Source: Sandaracinaceae bacterium (GTDB lineage: Bacteria > Myxococcota_A > Polyangia > Polyangiales > JADJQN01). Taken from it: 64,000 nt of DNA. Below are positions 42,951 through 52,620 of this stretch, piece after piece. The position numbers and the translations under genes are program-made. The notes below the pieces were generated by a model. That model was not told the origin of the DNA and made no database searches. It worked only from the letters and a program-made list of their open reading frames with translations. Numbering within the stretch: position 1 is the first letter of the stretch; each line of letters starts with the position of its first letter. The stretch is taken from contig JADJQN010000006.1 of assembly GCA_016712745.1 (NCBI GenBank), positions 1-64,000 of the forward strand, read 5' to 3'.

Positions 42951-45386
42951 CTAGCCCTTCAAGACGCGCAAGAACTCCGCAGCACGCGTGTTGGTTTTGT
43001 CCTCCGCAATAGCGCGCTCGAGCATGTTGATAGCCTTGGGCGTGTCGTTCTGCTTGTGCGAGATATCGCCCAAGTAGAAGTAGACCTCCGACTTCGATAT
43101 ACCCGACGAGGCGTCGAGCTTCTGCAGAAGAAGCGCACGGAACGTCTTCTGCGCGCGGTCATAATCGCCCATCGCATGCGTGATCTTGCCGAGATCGCGA
43201 AGGATCGCGACGTTGGTGAGGTCGAGCTTGAACGCCGCATCGTACTGCGCGAGTGCGCGTTCGCGCTCCCCTGCCCCTTCAAGTGCTTGCGCGAGACGGT
43301 GATGGAACTGGCCCACTTCCTTCGTGCGTTTGCCCCCGAACGACGCGATGATTCGCTCGAGCACCGGCACGGCGTCAGTTTGACGAGCGGCGGCAATGTA
43401 GAGGTCCGCGAGCGGCAAGAGGATCTCGCGGTCGTCCGGAGCGAGCTGTGCGGCCTTCTCGAGAGTCGTGGCTGCGCTATTGGGATCGCCGAGCTTCTCC
43501 GAGTAAAGAGCGGCAACGCGACGGTAACGCGAGACCTTGTCAGCGGGGTTGCCCGCTGCTTCGATCTCGGTGCTGAGCATCTCGGCAAGCTCGCGGAACT
43601 TGCTGCGACTCTCGTAGTGAGCTTTGAGCCTGTCGCGTGTCTCGCTCGATTCGGGGTCGATCTCCAGCGCCAGCCGCATCGCATCCTCCGCACGCGCGTC
43701 ATCGTGCAGCTCATTTGCGGCAAGCTCTGCGAGGCTCAAGGCAGTCGCCACTGCTTCAGCGCCTCGCTGCGCGCCAAGCATGCGCTCCATCGTAGACGCA
43801 ACGCTGACCAGATCATCTTGCTCCCGGTACAATCGAATAAGCGCGCTCAACGCAGTCCTGTTGTGCGGCTCTCGGCCAACAATTCGTTCGTAGACGCCGA
43901 TGGCGCCCGACTTGTTGTTGAGCTTCGCTTCGTTCAGTTCCGCAAGCCGGAAAAGAATTGCAAGCTCATCGGCTAGGTCGTTTCGACCCGCAGCGTCGGA
44001 CGCCCGCTGCGAGAGCAATTCCACAAGATCGTCGAAGCGCGCCTCAGCGATAAACAAACGCTCAAGCTCATCCTGCGCGCCCGTATGCGTCGGCTCTTCA
44101 GCAAGTACTTCGCGCAAATGCTCGATGGCGTCGCTGCGATTGTCGAACCGTTCCTCTACAAGGCGCGCCAAGCGAAGGCGCGCGCTGATGCGTTGGCTGG
44201 GAATTTCGGCCAAATCGAGGCGTTTTTGAAGGATTTTAACCAACTCCTCGTGGTCGCCTTCCTTCTCGTAGATGGCCTCGAGCGAAGCCATTGCCTCTGC
44301 ATCCGTGGGCGACTCGTCAAGCACTTCGTTCAGTGCGCGAACCGCGCCCTTCACATCATTGAGCTTGGACCCACGCACCGTAGCCATGCGCCGACGCAGG
44401 CCGAGGCGCGCGTCGGGGGAGCTCTCCACTTCGATTCGGCGCTCGAGCAGCGAGACCACGTCCTCGAACTCGCCTGCGCTCTCGCGAAGGCGAATCAAAG
44501 CGTCAAGGGCCTCGGCATCGCCGCCGTCAATCTCGAGCAACTTCTCGAGCGCGTCGACAGCAAGTTTCTCGTCGTTCAACGAGGCTTCGGCTACACGTGC
44601 GGCTTCGCGGTAGCGTTCCTTCTTTGTAAACTCGTCGCTTTCGACCGCAGCGTGCGCCCTCAGTGCTGCGACCAAGTCGCGTTCGCGACCCGGCACGCGC
44701 AATAGCTCGATAAGCTCATTGTGCGCGTCTTCCGCTTCAGCATCGAGCTCGATGACCGAACGGTAACGGGCCTCGGCCGAAGCCGCGTCTTGCATGTGAT
44801 CCCGATACCAATGCGCCGCGCGCAAGTGCAAATCGCGCCGGGTGGCCCGAGTGAGCTCGCTGCGATCGGCGATGGCCTCGACCAGGCCGCGCAAGACTTC
44901 CCAGGATCCAGTCAGCGGAGCCAAGCGCTCGATGTCGCCAAGCACGGCCTCGTCACGCGGGTCGACTTCAAATGCATCGCGCAATGACTGCAGCGCGCGG
45001 GCCGGTTGCCCAAGGTCGTGCTCCCACAACGACGCCGCCTCCTGCAACAAGCGCACTTTCTCGCTGTCGCTTTCCGCAAGCTCGATTCGCTTGTCGAAGA
45101 GCGCGGCAACGCGATCCATGGCGCCGCGATCACGATAAACGCGCTCCAAGATCTCGAGAATCTCGGATGCAAGGCTGCGCTCGCTGCTCAACCGCTCGAG
45201 TGCATCGGCCGCACGCCCTTCCTGGGGCTGCGGTCCAAGACCTCGCGATAGGCCTCGAATGCACCGCGCGGGTCGTGGAACTGCGATTCGCGCAACTGCC
45301 CTAGACGCAACAGCAGCTCTGTTGACTGCGCAGGATCGCTCGCAGCAGCAAGCCGACGGTCCAGTGTCTCCGATAGATCGTTCCAC
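42951..45386 (-). CDS. Giant TPR protein, fragment 4 (C-terminal)
   Basis: C-terminal part of one original TPR gene running from 54201 to 42951. The family-like sequence begins at about 45230 with QEGRAADALERLSSER; the codons upstream of that are off-frame. The repeats are TPR-like pairs of about 40-45 residues each (for example ILEILERVYRDRGAMDRVAALFDKRIELA), with Asp/Glu and Arg rich surfaces. It ends with DNTPKAINMLERAIAEDKTNTRAAEFLRVLKG. Together the four fragments span about 3,750 codons without signal peptide, so the product would be a cytoplasmic scaffold. The frameshift separating it from fragment 3 lies in a CCCC run near 45232 (one C missing). Confidence 0.8.
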   Translation of the reverse strand: MERSIGDTGPSACCCERSCAVNRAAVASRAVARIAVPRPARCIRGLSRGLGPQPQEGRAADALERLSSERSLASEILEILERVYRDRGAMDRVAALFDKRIELAESDSEKVRLLQEAASLWEHDLGQPARALQSLRDAFEVDPRDEAVLGDIERLAPLTGSWEVLRGLVEAIADRSELTRATRRDLHLRAAHWYRDHMQDAASAEARYRSVIELDAEAEDAHNELIELLRVPGRERDLVAALRAHAAVESDEFTKKERYREAARVAEASLNDEKLAVDALEKLLEIDGGDAEALDALIRLRESAGEFEDVVSLLERRIEVESSPDARLGLRRRMATVRGSKLNDVKGAVRALNEVLDESPTDAEAMASLEAIYEKEGDHEELVKILQKRLDLAEIPSQRISARLRLARLVEERFDNRSDAIEHLREVLAEEPTHTGAQDELERLFIAEARFDDLVELLSQRASDAAGRNDLADELAILFRLAELNEAKLNNKSGAIGVYERIVGREPHNRTALSALIRLYREQDDLVSVASTMERMLGAQRGAEAVATALSLAELAANELHDDARAEDAMRLALEIDPESSETRDRLKAHYESRSKFRELAEMLSTEIEAAGNPADKVSRYRRVAALYSEKLGDPNSAATTLEKAAQLAPDDREILLPLADLYIAAARQTDAVPVLERIIASFGGKRTKEVGQFHHRLAQALEGAGERERALAQYDAAFKLDLTNVAILRDLGKITHAMGDYDRAQKTFRALLLQKLDASSGISKSEVYFYLGDISHKQNDTPKAINMLERAIAEDKTNTRAAEFLRVLKG

Positions 45387-48300
45387 TGATGCGTCTTTTC
45401 GTAGAGACGCTCCAGTGCCGCAAGCACATCGTCCTCGTCGCCAGTGAGCTCGGCGGCGCGACGATAGGCCTCAATCGCTTGCGCGTCGTTGCCAAGCTTC
45501 TCTTCGAGGATCCACGCGAGGCGCATGTAGATGCGCTTGCCATCATTGGGATCGAGTACCGTCGACGCACGCGCGGAGAGCGTCTCGCTCAGCGTGTCCC
45601 AGCCATTCAGAGATTCCGCGAGGCGTTCCAGGTCAGTGCTGGTGGCCTGATCGGCCGGGTCTTCCGCGAACGCCCGACGTAGCGTTTCGAAGGCTGCCTT
45701 GGCATCGGAGCGCTGCTCTTCGTGCAAGGCGGCTATGCGACGTAGCTCTGCATGCTTGGTAATCGGGTCCGATATGCCTTCAGCTGTGCTTTCGAGAAGC
45801 TGTGCCAAGTCGTCGTAACGGCCAAGCTCGCGCAGGCGTGGTTCGAGAATCTCTGCGGCGGTCGCGCGATACTCGTCGAGCTTCGTGATGCGAAGAAGTG
45901 CGTCGAGCGTCGGCGCGTGCGCCCGATCAATATCGAGGACGTCGCGATAGGCCGAGAGCGCATCGTTAACATCGTTGGTTTCCTTCTCGAGCACTTCGCC
46001 AATGCGCGCAAGAAGCGTTACCTTCTCGCTCGGATTCTCGGACATGCCCGCGCGCAGGCGCAGATTGTCGAGAAGCTCGGGCCACATACCTTGCGCCTCA
46101 TAGAGGCGCGAGAGAGCGCTCACGGCGGTTTTATCATTGGGTTTGTCGTCCAGCACGCGTTCGAAGACCGGGATTGCATCGGCCCCTTGGCGAAGCTTTT
46201 GTTCGAAGAGCTCGCCCAACCGCATGCCGAGTTCAGCGCGCAACTCAGGTTCTTGAGTGAGCTCGGCGCGTCGACGCAACACGTCAGCGAGAAGCTCCCA
46301 CTCTTCACCCTGTGAATAGAGACGGTCGAGCGCCTCGAGCGCAAGCTCGTCGGTGTCGTTCTCGTCAAGCGCGCGTCGGAATGCCGCGACTGCGCCGTCG
46401 CGATCCCCAATGAGCTCCTCACGCACCGATCCCATTCGACGCAAGAACTCGCCGCGTTCCACAGCGTCGTAGCTTCGCTCAACGCGGCGGTTGAGCACGT
46501 CTACCAGACCAAGCCAATCGCCGACCATCGTATGCAGGCCCTCGAGCGCGTCGAACGGCGCGTTGTCTTGGTCGTCGTGCGCGAGCAAGCGCTCGTACGT
46601 CTGAATCGCGCCACGCGGATCACCGCGATGCTCGTCGTGCGTCTTGGCGATAGCACGCAAAAATTGCCCAATGAGAATTTCGTCCTGAGTATGAGTGATG
46701 GCGTCTTCGTAGGCGGCGACCTGCGCATCCCACATGCCAAGCAGCGCGGCTAAGCGATCGAGCTCGGCGCGTGCTTTCTCGCTTCCTGGATCTTCGGCAA
46801 GTGCGCGAGCCCAGGCAGCGAACGCCATGTCGCCGTCGCGACCCTTCTGTTCGTAGAGTTCGCCAATCTCGCCAAGGATGCGACTGCGTTCCATCGAATC
46901 ATCGACGAGAGGAATCTGCGCCTCGAAGATGGCCACGAGCTTTTTCCATTGCCCCGCCTTGCGATAGATGGGTTCGAGCAGTTGGATGATGCGCATCCGA
47001 TACTCTTCGTCCCGAATGAGTGTCTCAAGTGCGACAATCGTGGAGTGATGCGTGTGGTTCTTCGCGAGAATCTCTTCGTAGAGATCGATGGCAGAGCTCT
47101 TGTCGTTGAGATGCGTCGCAAGCAAATCGCCCAAACGGGCTTTGAGCTCTATGTCATCGCCACCGACCGGCCCGAGATCGATGCGATGCCGTAAATGGTC
47201 GGCAAGATCTTGGTGGCGGCCAAGCTCGGCGTAACGCGCATCAAGCACGCGTAGGGCTGTCGCGTCGTTCGGCGCCGCGTCGAGCACTTCGCGGTACGCG
47301 TCGATGGCTGCGTCCGCGTCGTTGCGAACTTCATTGTGAATCGCTGCCAGCTTGTGCAAAAGACGTAGGCGCGTGGCGTCGTCGGGAGCGATGTCCGCTT
47401 GCTCGCGGTAGAGCGCGAGTAGCGCATCCTGAGAGTTCTGCCGCAAGTAGACCGATTCAACCGCATCGAAGGCCGCGCGATCCGTTGGATCGAAACGAAG
47501 TGCGCGATGATAGAACTCCGCCGCTTTCACAAGGTCGCCGGTCTTCTCATCGTGCAGACGACCGGTAATCATCGCGAGCCGCGCGGTGGCCGGCTCGTCG
47601 GTGTCGATGGTGGCCAACGTCTCGCCGTAAATTTCAGCGAGACGTCCCCACTTACTATTGGTGCGCGTCAAACGGGTGAGCACGTCCCACGTGGTCTCGT
47701 CGGTTGGCTCCTCGCGGAACACGCGCGCGTAGGTCTCGACTGCGGCATCGATGTCTTCGAGCTGGACCTCGTGGTACTCCGCCAAGCGTGCGAGCAACTT
47801 CTTTCGCACATCGGGATCAGAGTCGGGAGTGATGCGTGCTTCGAGCGATGCGATCACTTTTTGCCAATCCAGACGGGCAAGGTAGACCGGCTCGAGGATC
47901 TCCGCTGCTTCAGCGCGGTGCTCGCCTGAGACCATCATCGCTTCGAGCGCGACGATGCTTGCTGCGTGATTCGAGTGCTTGCTGACCGCTTCGCGGAAAT
48001 GGTGCAGTGCTTGGCTCGAATCCTGGAGGCGCTCCGCGGAGAGTTTGCCCAGCGCGTAGTGCGCTTCGACCATGTCACCAACGCGCTTCTCGATCTGACG
48101 CTCGTAGAGAGCTGCGAGGTCCTGATAGCGCTCAGTCTTCGGGTAGAGTCGTTCGAGACCGCGATAGGCATCGATCGGATCTGCGTCGGAAAGCACTTGC
48201 TCGTAGGCTTCAATCGCGGCGTTGACGTCGCGAGTTTGAGTCTCCGAGATCTCGGCCTGACGCAGTAGCAGACGGACGCGCGTGTCGGCATTCGTCGCCA

Positions 48301-48649
48301 GATCGGTCTTGCGACGCAAGATGTCGAGCAGACCTTCTGGATCGCGCGTCGTGGTGAAGATCTCTTCCAGGGCATCGAGCGCAGTCGCATCGTCAGGACG
48401 CTCTTCGATTACCTTCAGGTAGTAGTCCCGCGAGAGCGTAAGGTCGTCGAGGCGAGTCTTGGCGATGTCAGCGATGCGTGCATACGTAGCAATCTGCAAA
48501 TCGCCATCGCCAATATCCGGAGCGACATCGCGCAGAAGCGCGACGTAGTCGTCCCAGCGGCCACAGGATTGGCAAGACGTTCGGCTTCGATCAGAAGGTT
48601 GCCAAGATCGTCTTCGCCAATGCCGGCGCGCACTGCACGTGCCATCCAA
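45188..48649 (-). CDS. Giant TPR protein, fragment 3
   Basis: Middle part of the broken TPR gene. Authentic sequence starts near 48566 with CGRWDDYVALLRDVAPDIGD and runs to about 45232, where PRKGVRPMHSSG marks the out-of-phase end. Up to that point nearly every 40-45 residues show a TPR pair with the pattern W-L--ALY--Q----D------L-------E-----A---Y--VL----. The upstream joint near 48568 needs one extra base (AATCC-TGTGG). The nominal N-terminus at 48649 is not genuine. Confidence 0.8.
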   Translation of the reverse strand: MDGTCSARRHWRRRSWQPSDRSRTSCQSCGRWDDYVALLRDVAPDIGDGDLQIATYARIADIAKTRLDDLTLSRDYYLKVIEERPDDATALDALEEIFTTTRDPEGLLDILRRKTDLATNADTRVRLLLRQAEISETQTRDVNAAIEAYEQVLSDADPIDAYRGLERLYPKTERYQDLAALYERQIEKRVGDMVEAHYALGKLSAERLQDSSQALHHFREAVSKHSNHAASIVALEAMMVSGEHRAEAAEILEPVYLARLDWQKVIASLEARITPDSDPDVRKKLLARLAEYHEVQLEDIDAAVETYARVFREEPTDETTWDVLTRLTRTNSKWGRLAEIYGETLATIDTDEPATARLAMITGRLHDEKTGDLVKAAEFYHRALRFDPTDRAAFDAVESVYLRQNSQDALLALYREQADIAPDDATRLRLLHKLAAIHNEVRNDADAAIDAYREVLDAAPNDATALRVLDARYAELGRHQDLADHLRHRIDLGPVGGDDIELKARLGDLLATHLNDKSSAIDLYEEILAKNHTHHSTIVALETLIRDEEYRMRIIQLLEPIYRKAGQWKKLVAIFEAQIPLVDDSMERSRILGEIGELYEQKGRDGDMAFAAWARALAEDPGSEKARAELDRLAALLGMWDAQVAAYEDAITHTQDEILIGQFLRAIAKTHDEHRGDPRGAIQTYERLLAHDDQDNAPFDALEGLHTMVGDWLGLVDVLNRRVERSYDAVERGEFLRRMGSVREELIGDRDGAVAAFRRALDENDTDELALEALDRLYSQGEEWELLADVLRRRAELTQEPELRAELGMRLGELFEQKLRQGADAIPVFERVLDDKPNDKTAVSALSRLYEAQGMWPELLDNLRLRAGMSENPSEKVTLLARIGEVLEKETNDVNDALSAYRDVLDIDRAHAPTLDALLRITKLDEYRATAAEILEPRLRELGRYDDLAQLLESTAEGISDPITKHAELRRIAALHEEQRSDAKAAFETLRRAFAEDPADQATSTDLERLAESLNGWDTLSETLSARASTVLDPNDGKRIYMRLAWILEEKLGNDAQAIEAYRRAAELTGDEDDVLAALERLYEKTHQWNDLSETLDRRLAAASDPAQSTELLLRLGQLRESQFHDPRGAFEAYREVLDRSPRKGVRPMHSSG

Positions 48650-51600
48650 CCGAACGCTCCAGAAGGGTCATTGAGCCCTGTGTCCGATACATCGGCTGCG
48701 CGACGCAACGCGCGCGTGCGCTCCATCGGCTCGTCGGATTCGGCCAGTACAGCAAAGGCGAGAAGAAGCTTGTCGTAGAGAGAGCCGCTTTCGTAGCGGG
48801 GCAAAAGCACTCGCGCGGCTGCAATCTTCTCCGAGTCGTCGCCTTCGGCCATGAGGGCTTCAAGTGAGGCGACGGCCCCATCGTGCTGCGGCGCAAGCTC
48901 CAGAACTTCTGCGTAGGCGTCAATCGCGCGATCTTTGGCGCTCAGGTGCGTGCGTAATAGCTCGGCAGAGCGGAATCGATTTTGCGCAACCGAGGTTGCA
49001 TCACTGCCCGACGAGACCAATCTCTCGTGCTCCATATTGAGCACTTCGGAGAGATCGGACCAGCGTTCGGTGCTCTCGTAGAGACGCGACAAGGATTCGA
49101 GCGTTTCGCGATCGGGCCCGAAGCTCGAAAGCATATCGCTGTACGCAGTGATCGCGGCGTCGCGGTCAGCAACCTTCTCTTCGAGAATGCGAGCGATGTC
49201 ACGCGCGATTTCGCGGCGACCATTCTCGTCGTTGGTGACGTTGTCACGCATGCGCAGGACAGCAACCAACTCGTTCCACTGCCCAAGCGCGGCGTGTAAA
49301 CGCTCGAGCGAGCGCATGGCGTCGACGTCGTTGGGGTCGTGCTCCAGGCGTTGCACATGAACTTCGACGGCGCTGTGCGCGTCACCAAGCGTGCCCTCGA
49401 GCAACTCCCCAAGCCGAACGAGCAAACGACTGCGCACCTGCGCGTCATTCTCGAATCGAACCTGGCGGCGAAGATCTTCGGCCAGTTTGCGATGATCTCC
49501 GCGCTGCATGTGAATGACCTGCAACGCGCGCGATGCAGCAAGCACCGCATCGGCATCGGTCGGATCAAGCTCGATAAGGCGCTCGAACGCGGCTTCTGCC
49601 TTCTCCGAATCGCGGATGGGATCGTTCCACAGATTCGCCACTTCCAGAAGCAGCTCGCTTTGCACCTGCGACGATTCGCTCGCCTCGATGGCGCGCTCAA
49701 GCACGGAAGCACGCGCTCGTTCCTCGCCCCGCGCTGCCGCGATGCGTGCAAGCTCAGCGCGGCTGTGGCCGTCACTTGGCTCTGCTAGGACAGCGCGTTC
49801 GAGCGCGTTGAATGCGCGATCGGTCGCGTGCAGACGTTGCTCCGAAAGCTCGGCAATGCGCATGAGAAGCGCAACGCGCGATCCGGGGTCACGCACGTCC
49901 TCAAGCTGCACCTCCAGAATGCGCACCAGGTCTGCCCAGCCACCTTGCGCGTCGTAGAGAGGTTCCAGAATGGTAGCGATACGCTGACGCTGCGAAGGCT
50001 CGGCTAACAGCCGCTCAAGCGCGTCCTGCGCGCGCATCTGAGTCGGCGCCTCTTGAAGCACTGTCTCGAAATGATCCACGGCGGGACTCGGCTCGCGCAA
50101 TTGCTTCTCGTAGATCTCGCCGATCTGCATCAAACGATCGATGCGTTCGGCGCCGGTCGCCCGGTCAAGCTCGCCGGTGAGCAACGCGGCCAAATCGCGG
50201 AAGCGCGAGGTGCGCTGGTACAAACGCTCGAGCGCGCGACGCGCGGAGTCGTGCTCCGGGGCGAGCTCCAACACGTCTTGGTAGGCGCGAATCGCCTTCT
50301 CGGTATCGTCGAGAATTTCCTCGAACAGGAAACAAACTTGCATCAAAAGGTCGAGCTTCGCTTCCGCATCGACTGTCTCGGCGATGCGATTGCGATAAAG
50401 TACCTGCAGGTCGTCCCAACGCTCGCGGTTGGTATAGAGGTCCTTCAACGCACGGAAGGAAATCTCGTCGAGCGGCTCGCCAACGAGGACCCGCTTGTGG
50501 AACGGCTCGGCGGCGTCGGGGCGTTCGAGTACATCGTCGTAGAGTCTCGCCGTGCGCTTGGAGAGCTCGGTCACATCGCTCGTGGTTAGCGCGCCCTCAC
50601 CTTGCGCGTCGCCAAGCTCAATCGCAGTCGAGTACGCGGTCGCCAAAGCTTCGTGTTGCTTCGCTGCATTCGCAGCGCTCGCAACGCGATCCCAAAGGTC
50701 CGAGTCGTTCGGTCGATCCAAGAACGCCGCTTCGAGCGCGCGATACGCCGCCGGCGCATTACCGAGCTTGCCACTGCTAAGCTCGGCTACGCGCAAGCGA
50801 AGCTCACGTCGCTCCGCTTCGTTCTTCGTCGCTGCGAGGCGCGCATCGAGTACGCGACCAAGCTTATCGAACGCGCCGCTTGTCTCGTACGCAGACTCGA
50901 GCAAACGCCCAGCTGCTTGCGAAGACGCTGGATACCGCTCCGCTAACTGCTCGAGCGCTGCCACCGCCTGACCATGACCAGGCACCGCACTCAATAGATC
51001 CGAGAAAGCGTCCAGCGCGCCAGTGGGATCGTTCAAGCGTTCAGACAGCGTCACGCCGAGGCGCAACGTAATCTCGTTGCGAACGCGATCGTCGGATACA
51101 AGCTCGCGACGACGCTTCAGGATCTCTGCTAGCTCTTCCCATCGTTCGGCGCCCGCCGCCAAACGATCGAGCGCCGCGAGCGCCTCGAGGTCGTTCGGAT
51201 CGATCTCGAGCATCGCGCGATAGCGCGTAGCAGCGGAAGCCGCGTCCGAAAAGTTCGTTTCTTCGAGCTTCGCGAGCTCGGAGAGAATTGCAAATCTGGC
51301 AGTCGAATCTTCCGCGTGTTCGAGGCGCTGTACATAGAGCTCGCGCAAATCGAGCCAGCGTCCGGCTGTGCGGTAGAACTTCTCGAGAGAACTGGTCGCT
51401 TCCGTGTCTCCGGGATCGGCAGCAACGATTTCGCGAAGCTGCGTGATCGCGGCGTCAGCATGCTGAAGCTTGTCGCCAGAGATGCTTGCGACGCGCCGGC
51501 GCAAGTAGAGCACTTCGCCCGCATCCGGGGCATCCGCGTCCTTCTTACCGGACGCGCCGATGCGCGCGACGTACGCAGCGACGACAGCGTCCCATGCGCC

Positions 51601-52569
51601 GCCTTTCTCAGCAGTGCTTTCTAGCGCGCGGCGAACCTCTTCGTCTTGCGGCGCAAATTGGTAGGCCTCGAGGGCCCAGACAAGCGCCGCCTCGGTATCA
51701 CGCAGTTCGGTGAGTGTAAGATCGCGCAAGCGCTGCAGCACGCTAAGGCGCTCTGGTGCGTCCTTGCGCAGCGACCTAAGGATGACTTCGAGGAGCGCAG
51801 GCAGGCGCTGCCACTTCTGGTCCTTTTCGTAGATCTGGACGAGCGCGCCTGCTGCGCGAACGTTGTTAGGATCGGCGGCGAGCACACGCTCGTAGGCGCG
51901 GAAAGCGCGGGCGGGCTCGGCTAGCTGATTTTCGTAAAGCTCAGCCGCCCTCAAACTGAGCGCGACCTTCGCTGCGGGATCTGTGGCCTTATCGGCAGCG
52001 GCGCCGAGGACCTCAACGAGCCCTTCCCAATCGCCCGCATCGCCGTACAGCGTCTCAAGTCCTTGCCAATCGCTGGCGGCGAGAAAGGTCTCTCGCAGGG
52101 TGCGCAGCGCGCGTCCGTTGCGAGGCTCAATCTCAAGTACACGCTTCCACGCGCCGGCAGACTTCGCGACATCACCGAGGTGCTCCGCGTACAGCGTTCC
52201 AAGCTTCTGCAAAATCTTGATGCGTTCGGTGCCGTCGTGCGTGAGTCCGAGCCGCGTCTCGAGCGTATAGGCGAACGTCGCCCAGTCCTTCTCGCGCTCG
52301 GCGAGCTTCTCGAGTGCGTCCAGTGCTCCCGGCACTGTCGCGTCCTCCTGAATGACGTCGCGCCAAATCAGAATTGCGTCAGCGTTGCGATGCAAGCGCT
52401 CGCCAGCAATCTTCGCGAGCTCGACGAGATTCGAGAGTCGCATGGTAGGATCACTCGCGAGCTCCGACTCTCGACGCAGCACATCAAAAAGTGGCTGCCA
52501 TGCGCGCTTTTTGCCGTAGATATCCTTCAAGCGAGCAAGCGCTTCGCGGTTCTCGGGCGCGATTGCCAA
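48415..52569 (-). CDS. Giant TPR protein, fragment 2
   Basis: Longest piece of the broken TPR gene, 1,384 codons from an in-frame TTG at 52569. It is in the same frame as fragment 1, from which it is separated only by a TGA (52621-52623) in VANL-stop-IDRFTNFNQATRPLEQVLAI. A tryptophan codon TGG would restore it, and Trp/Phe suits this TPR position. It carries about thirty TPR-like units. The last 50 codons (VAAGTTTSRFCAMSL on) are out of phase with the coding sense of fragment 3. Confidence 0.8.
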   Translation of the reverse strand: MAIAPENREALARLKDIYGKKRAWQPLFDVLRRESELASDPTMRLSNLVELAKIAGERLHRNADAILIWRDVIQEDATVPGALDALEKLAEREKDWATFAYTLETRLGLTHDGTERIKILQKLGTLYAEHLGDVAKSAGAWKRVLEIEPRNGRALRTLRETFLAASDWQGLETLYGDAGDWEGLVEVLGAAADKATDPAAKVALSLRAAELYENQLAEPARAFRAYERVLAADPNNVRAAGALVQIYEKDQKWQRLPALLEVILRSLRKDAPERLSVLQRLRDLTLTELRDTEAALVWALEAYQFAPQDEEVRRALESTAEKGGAWDAVVAAYVARIGASGKKDADAPDAGEVLYLRRRVASISGDKLQHADAAITQLREIVAADPGDTEATSSLEKFYRTAGRWLDLRELYVQRLEHAEDSTARFAILSELAKLEETNFSDAASAATRYRAMLEIDPNDLEALAALDRLAAGAERWEELAEILKRRRELVSDDRVRNEITLRLGVTLSERLNDPTGALDAFSDLLSAVPGHGQAVAALEQLAERYPASSQAAGRLLESAYETSGAFDKLGRVLDARLAATKNEAERRELRLRVAELSSGKLGNAPAAYRALEAAFLDRPNDSDLWDRVASAANAAKQHEALATAYSTAIELGDAQGEGALTTSDVTELSKRTARLYDDVLERPDAAEPFHKRVLVGEPLDEISFRALKDLYTNRERWDDLQVLYRNRIAETVDAEAKLDLLMQVCFLFEEILDDTEKAIRAYQDVLELAPEHDSARRALERLYQRTSRFRDLAALLTGELDRATGAERIDRLMQIGEIYEKQLREPSPAVDHFETVLQEAPTQMRAQDALERLLAEPSQRQRIATILEPLYDAQGGWADLVRILEVQLEDVRDPGSRVALLMRIAELSEQRLHATDRAFNALERAVLAEPSDGHSRAELARIAAARGEERARASVLERAIEASESSQVQSELLLEVANLWNDPIRDSEKAEAAFERLIELDPTDADAVLAASRALQVIHMQRGDHRKLAEDLRRQVRFENDAQVRSRLLVRLGELLEGTLGDAHSAVEVHVQRLEHDPNDVDAMRSLERLHAALGQWNELVAVLRMRDNVTNDENGRREIARDIARILEEKVADRDAAITAYSDMLSSFGPDRETLESLSRLYESTERWSDLSEVLNMEHERLVSSGSDATSVAQNRFRSAELLRTHLSAKDRAIDAYAEVLELAPQHDGAVASLEALMAEGDDSEKIAAARVLLPRYESGSLYDKLLLAFAVLAESDEPMERTRALRRAADVSDTGLNDPSGAFGWMARAVRAGIGEDDLGNLLIEAERLANPVAAGTTTSRFCAMSLRILAMAICRLLRMHASLTSPRLASTTLRSRGTTT

Positions 52570-52620
52570 AACCTGCTCGAGCGGACGCGTGGCCTGATTG
52601 AAGTTGGTAAAACGATCAAT

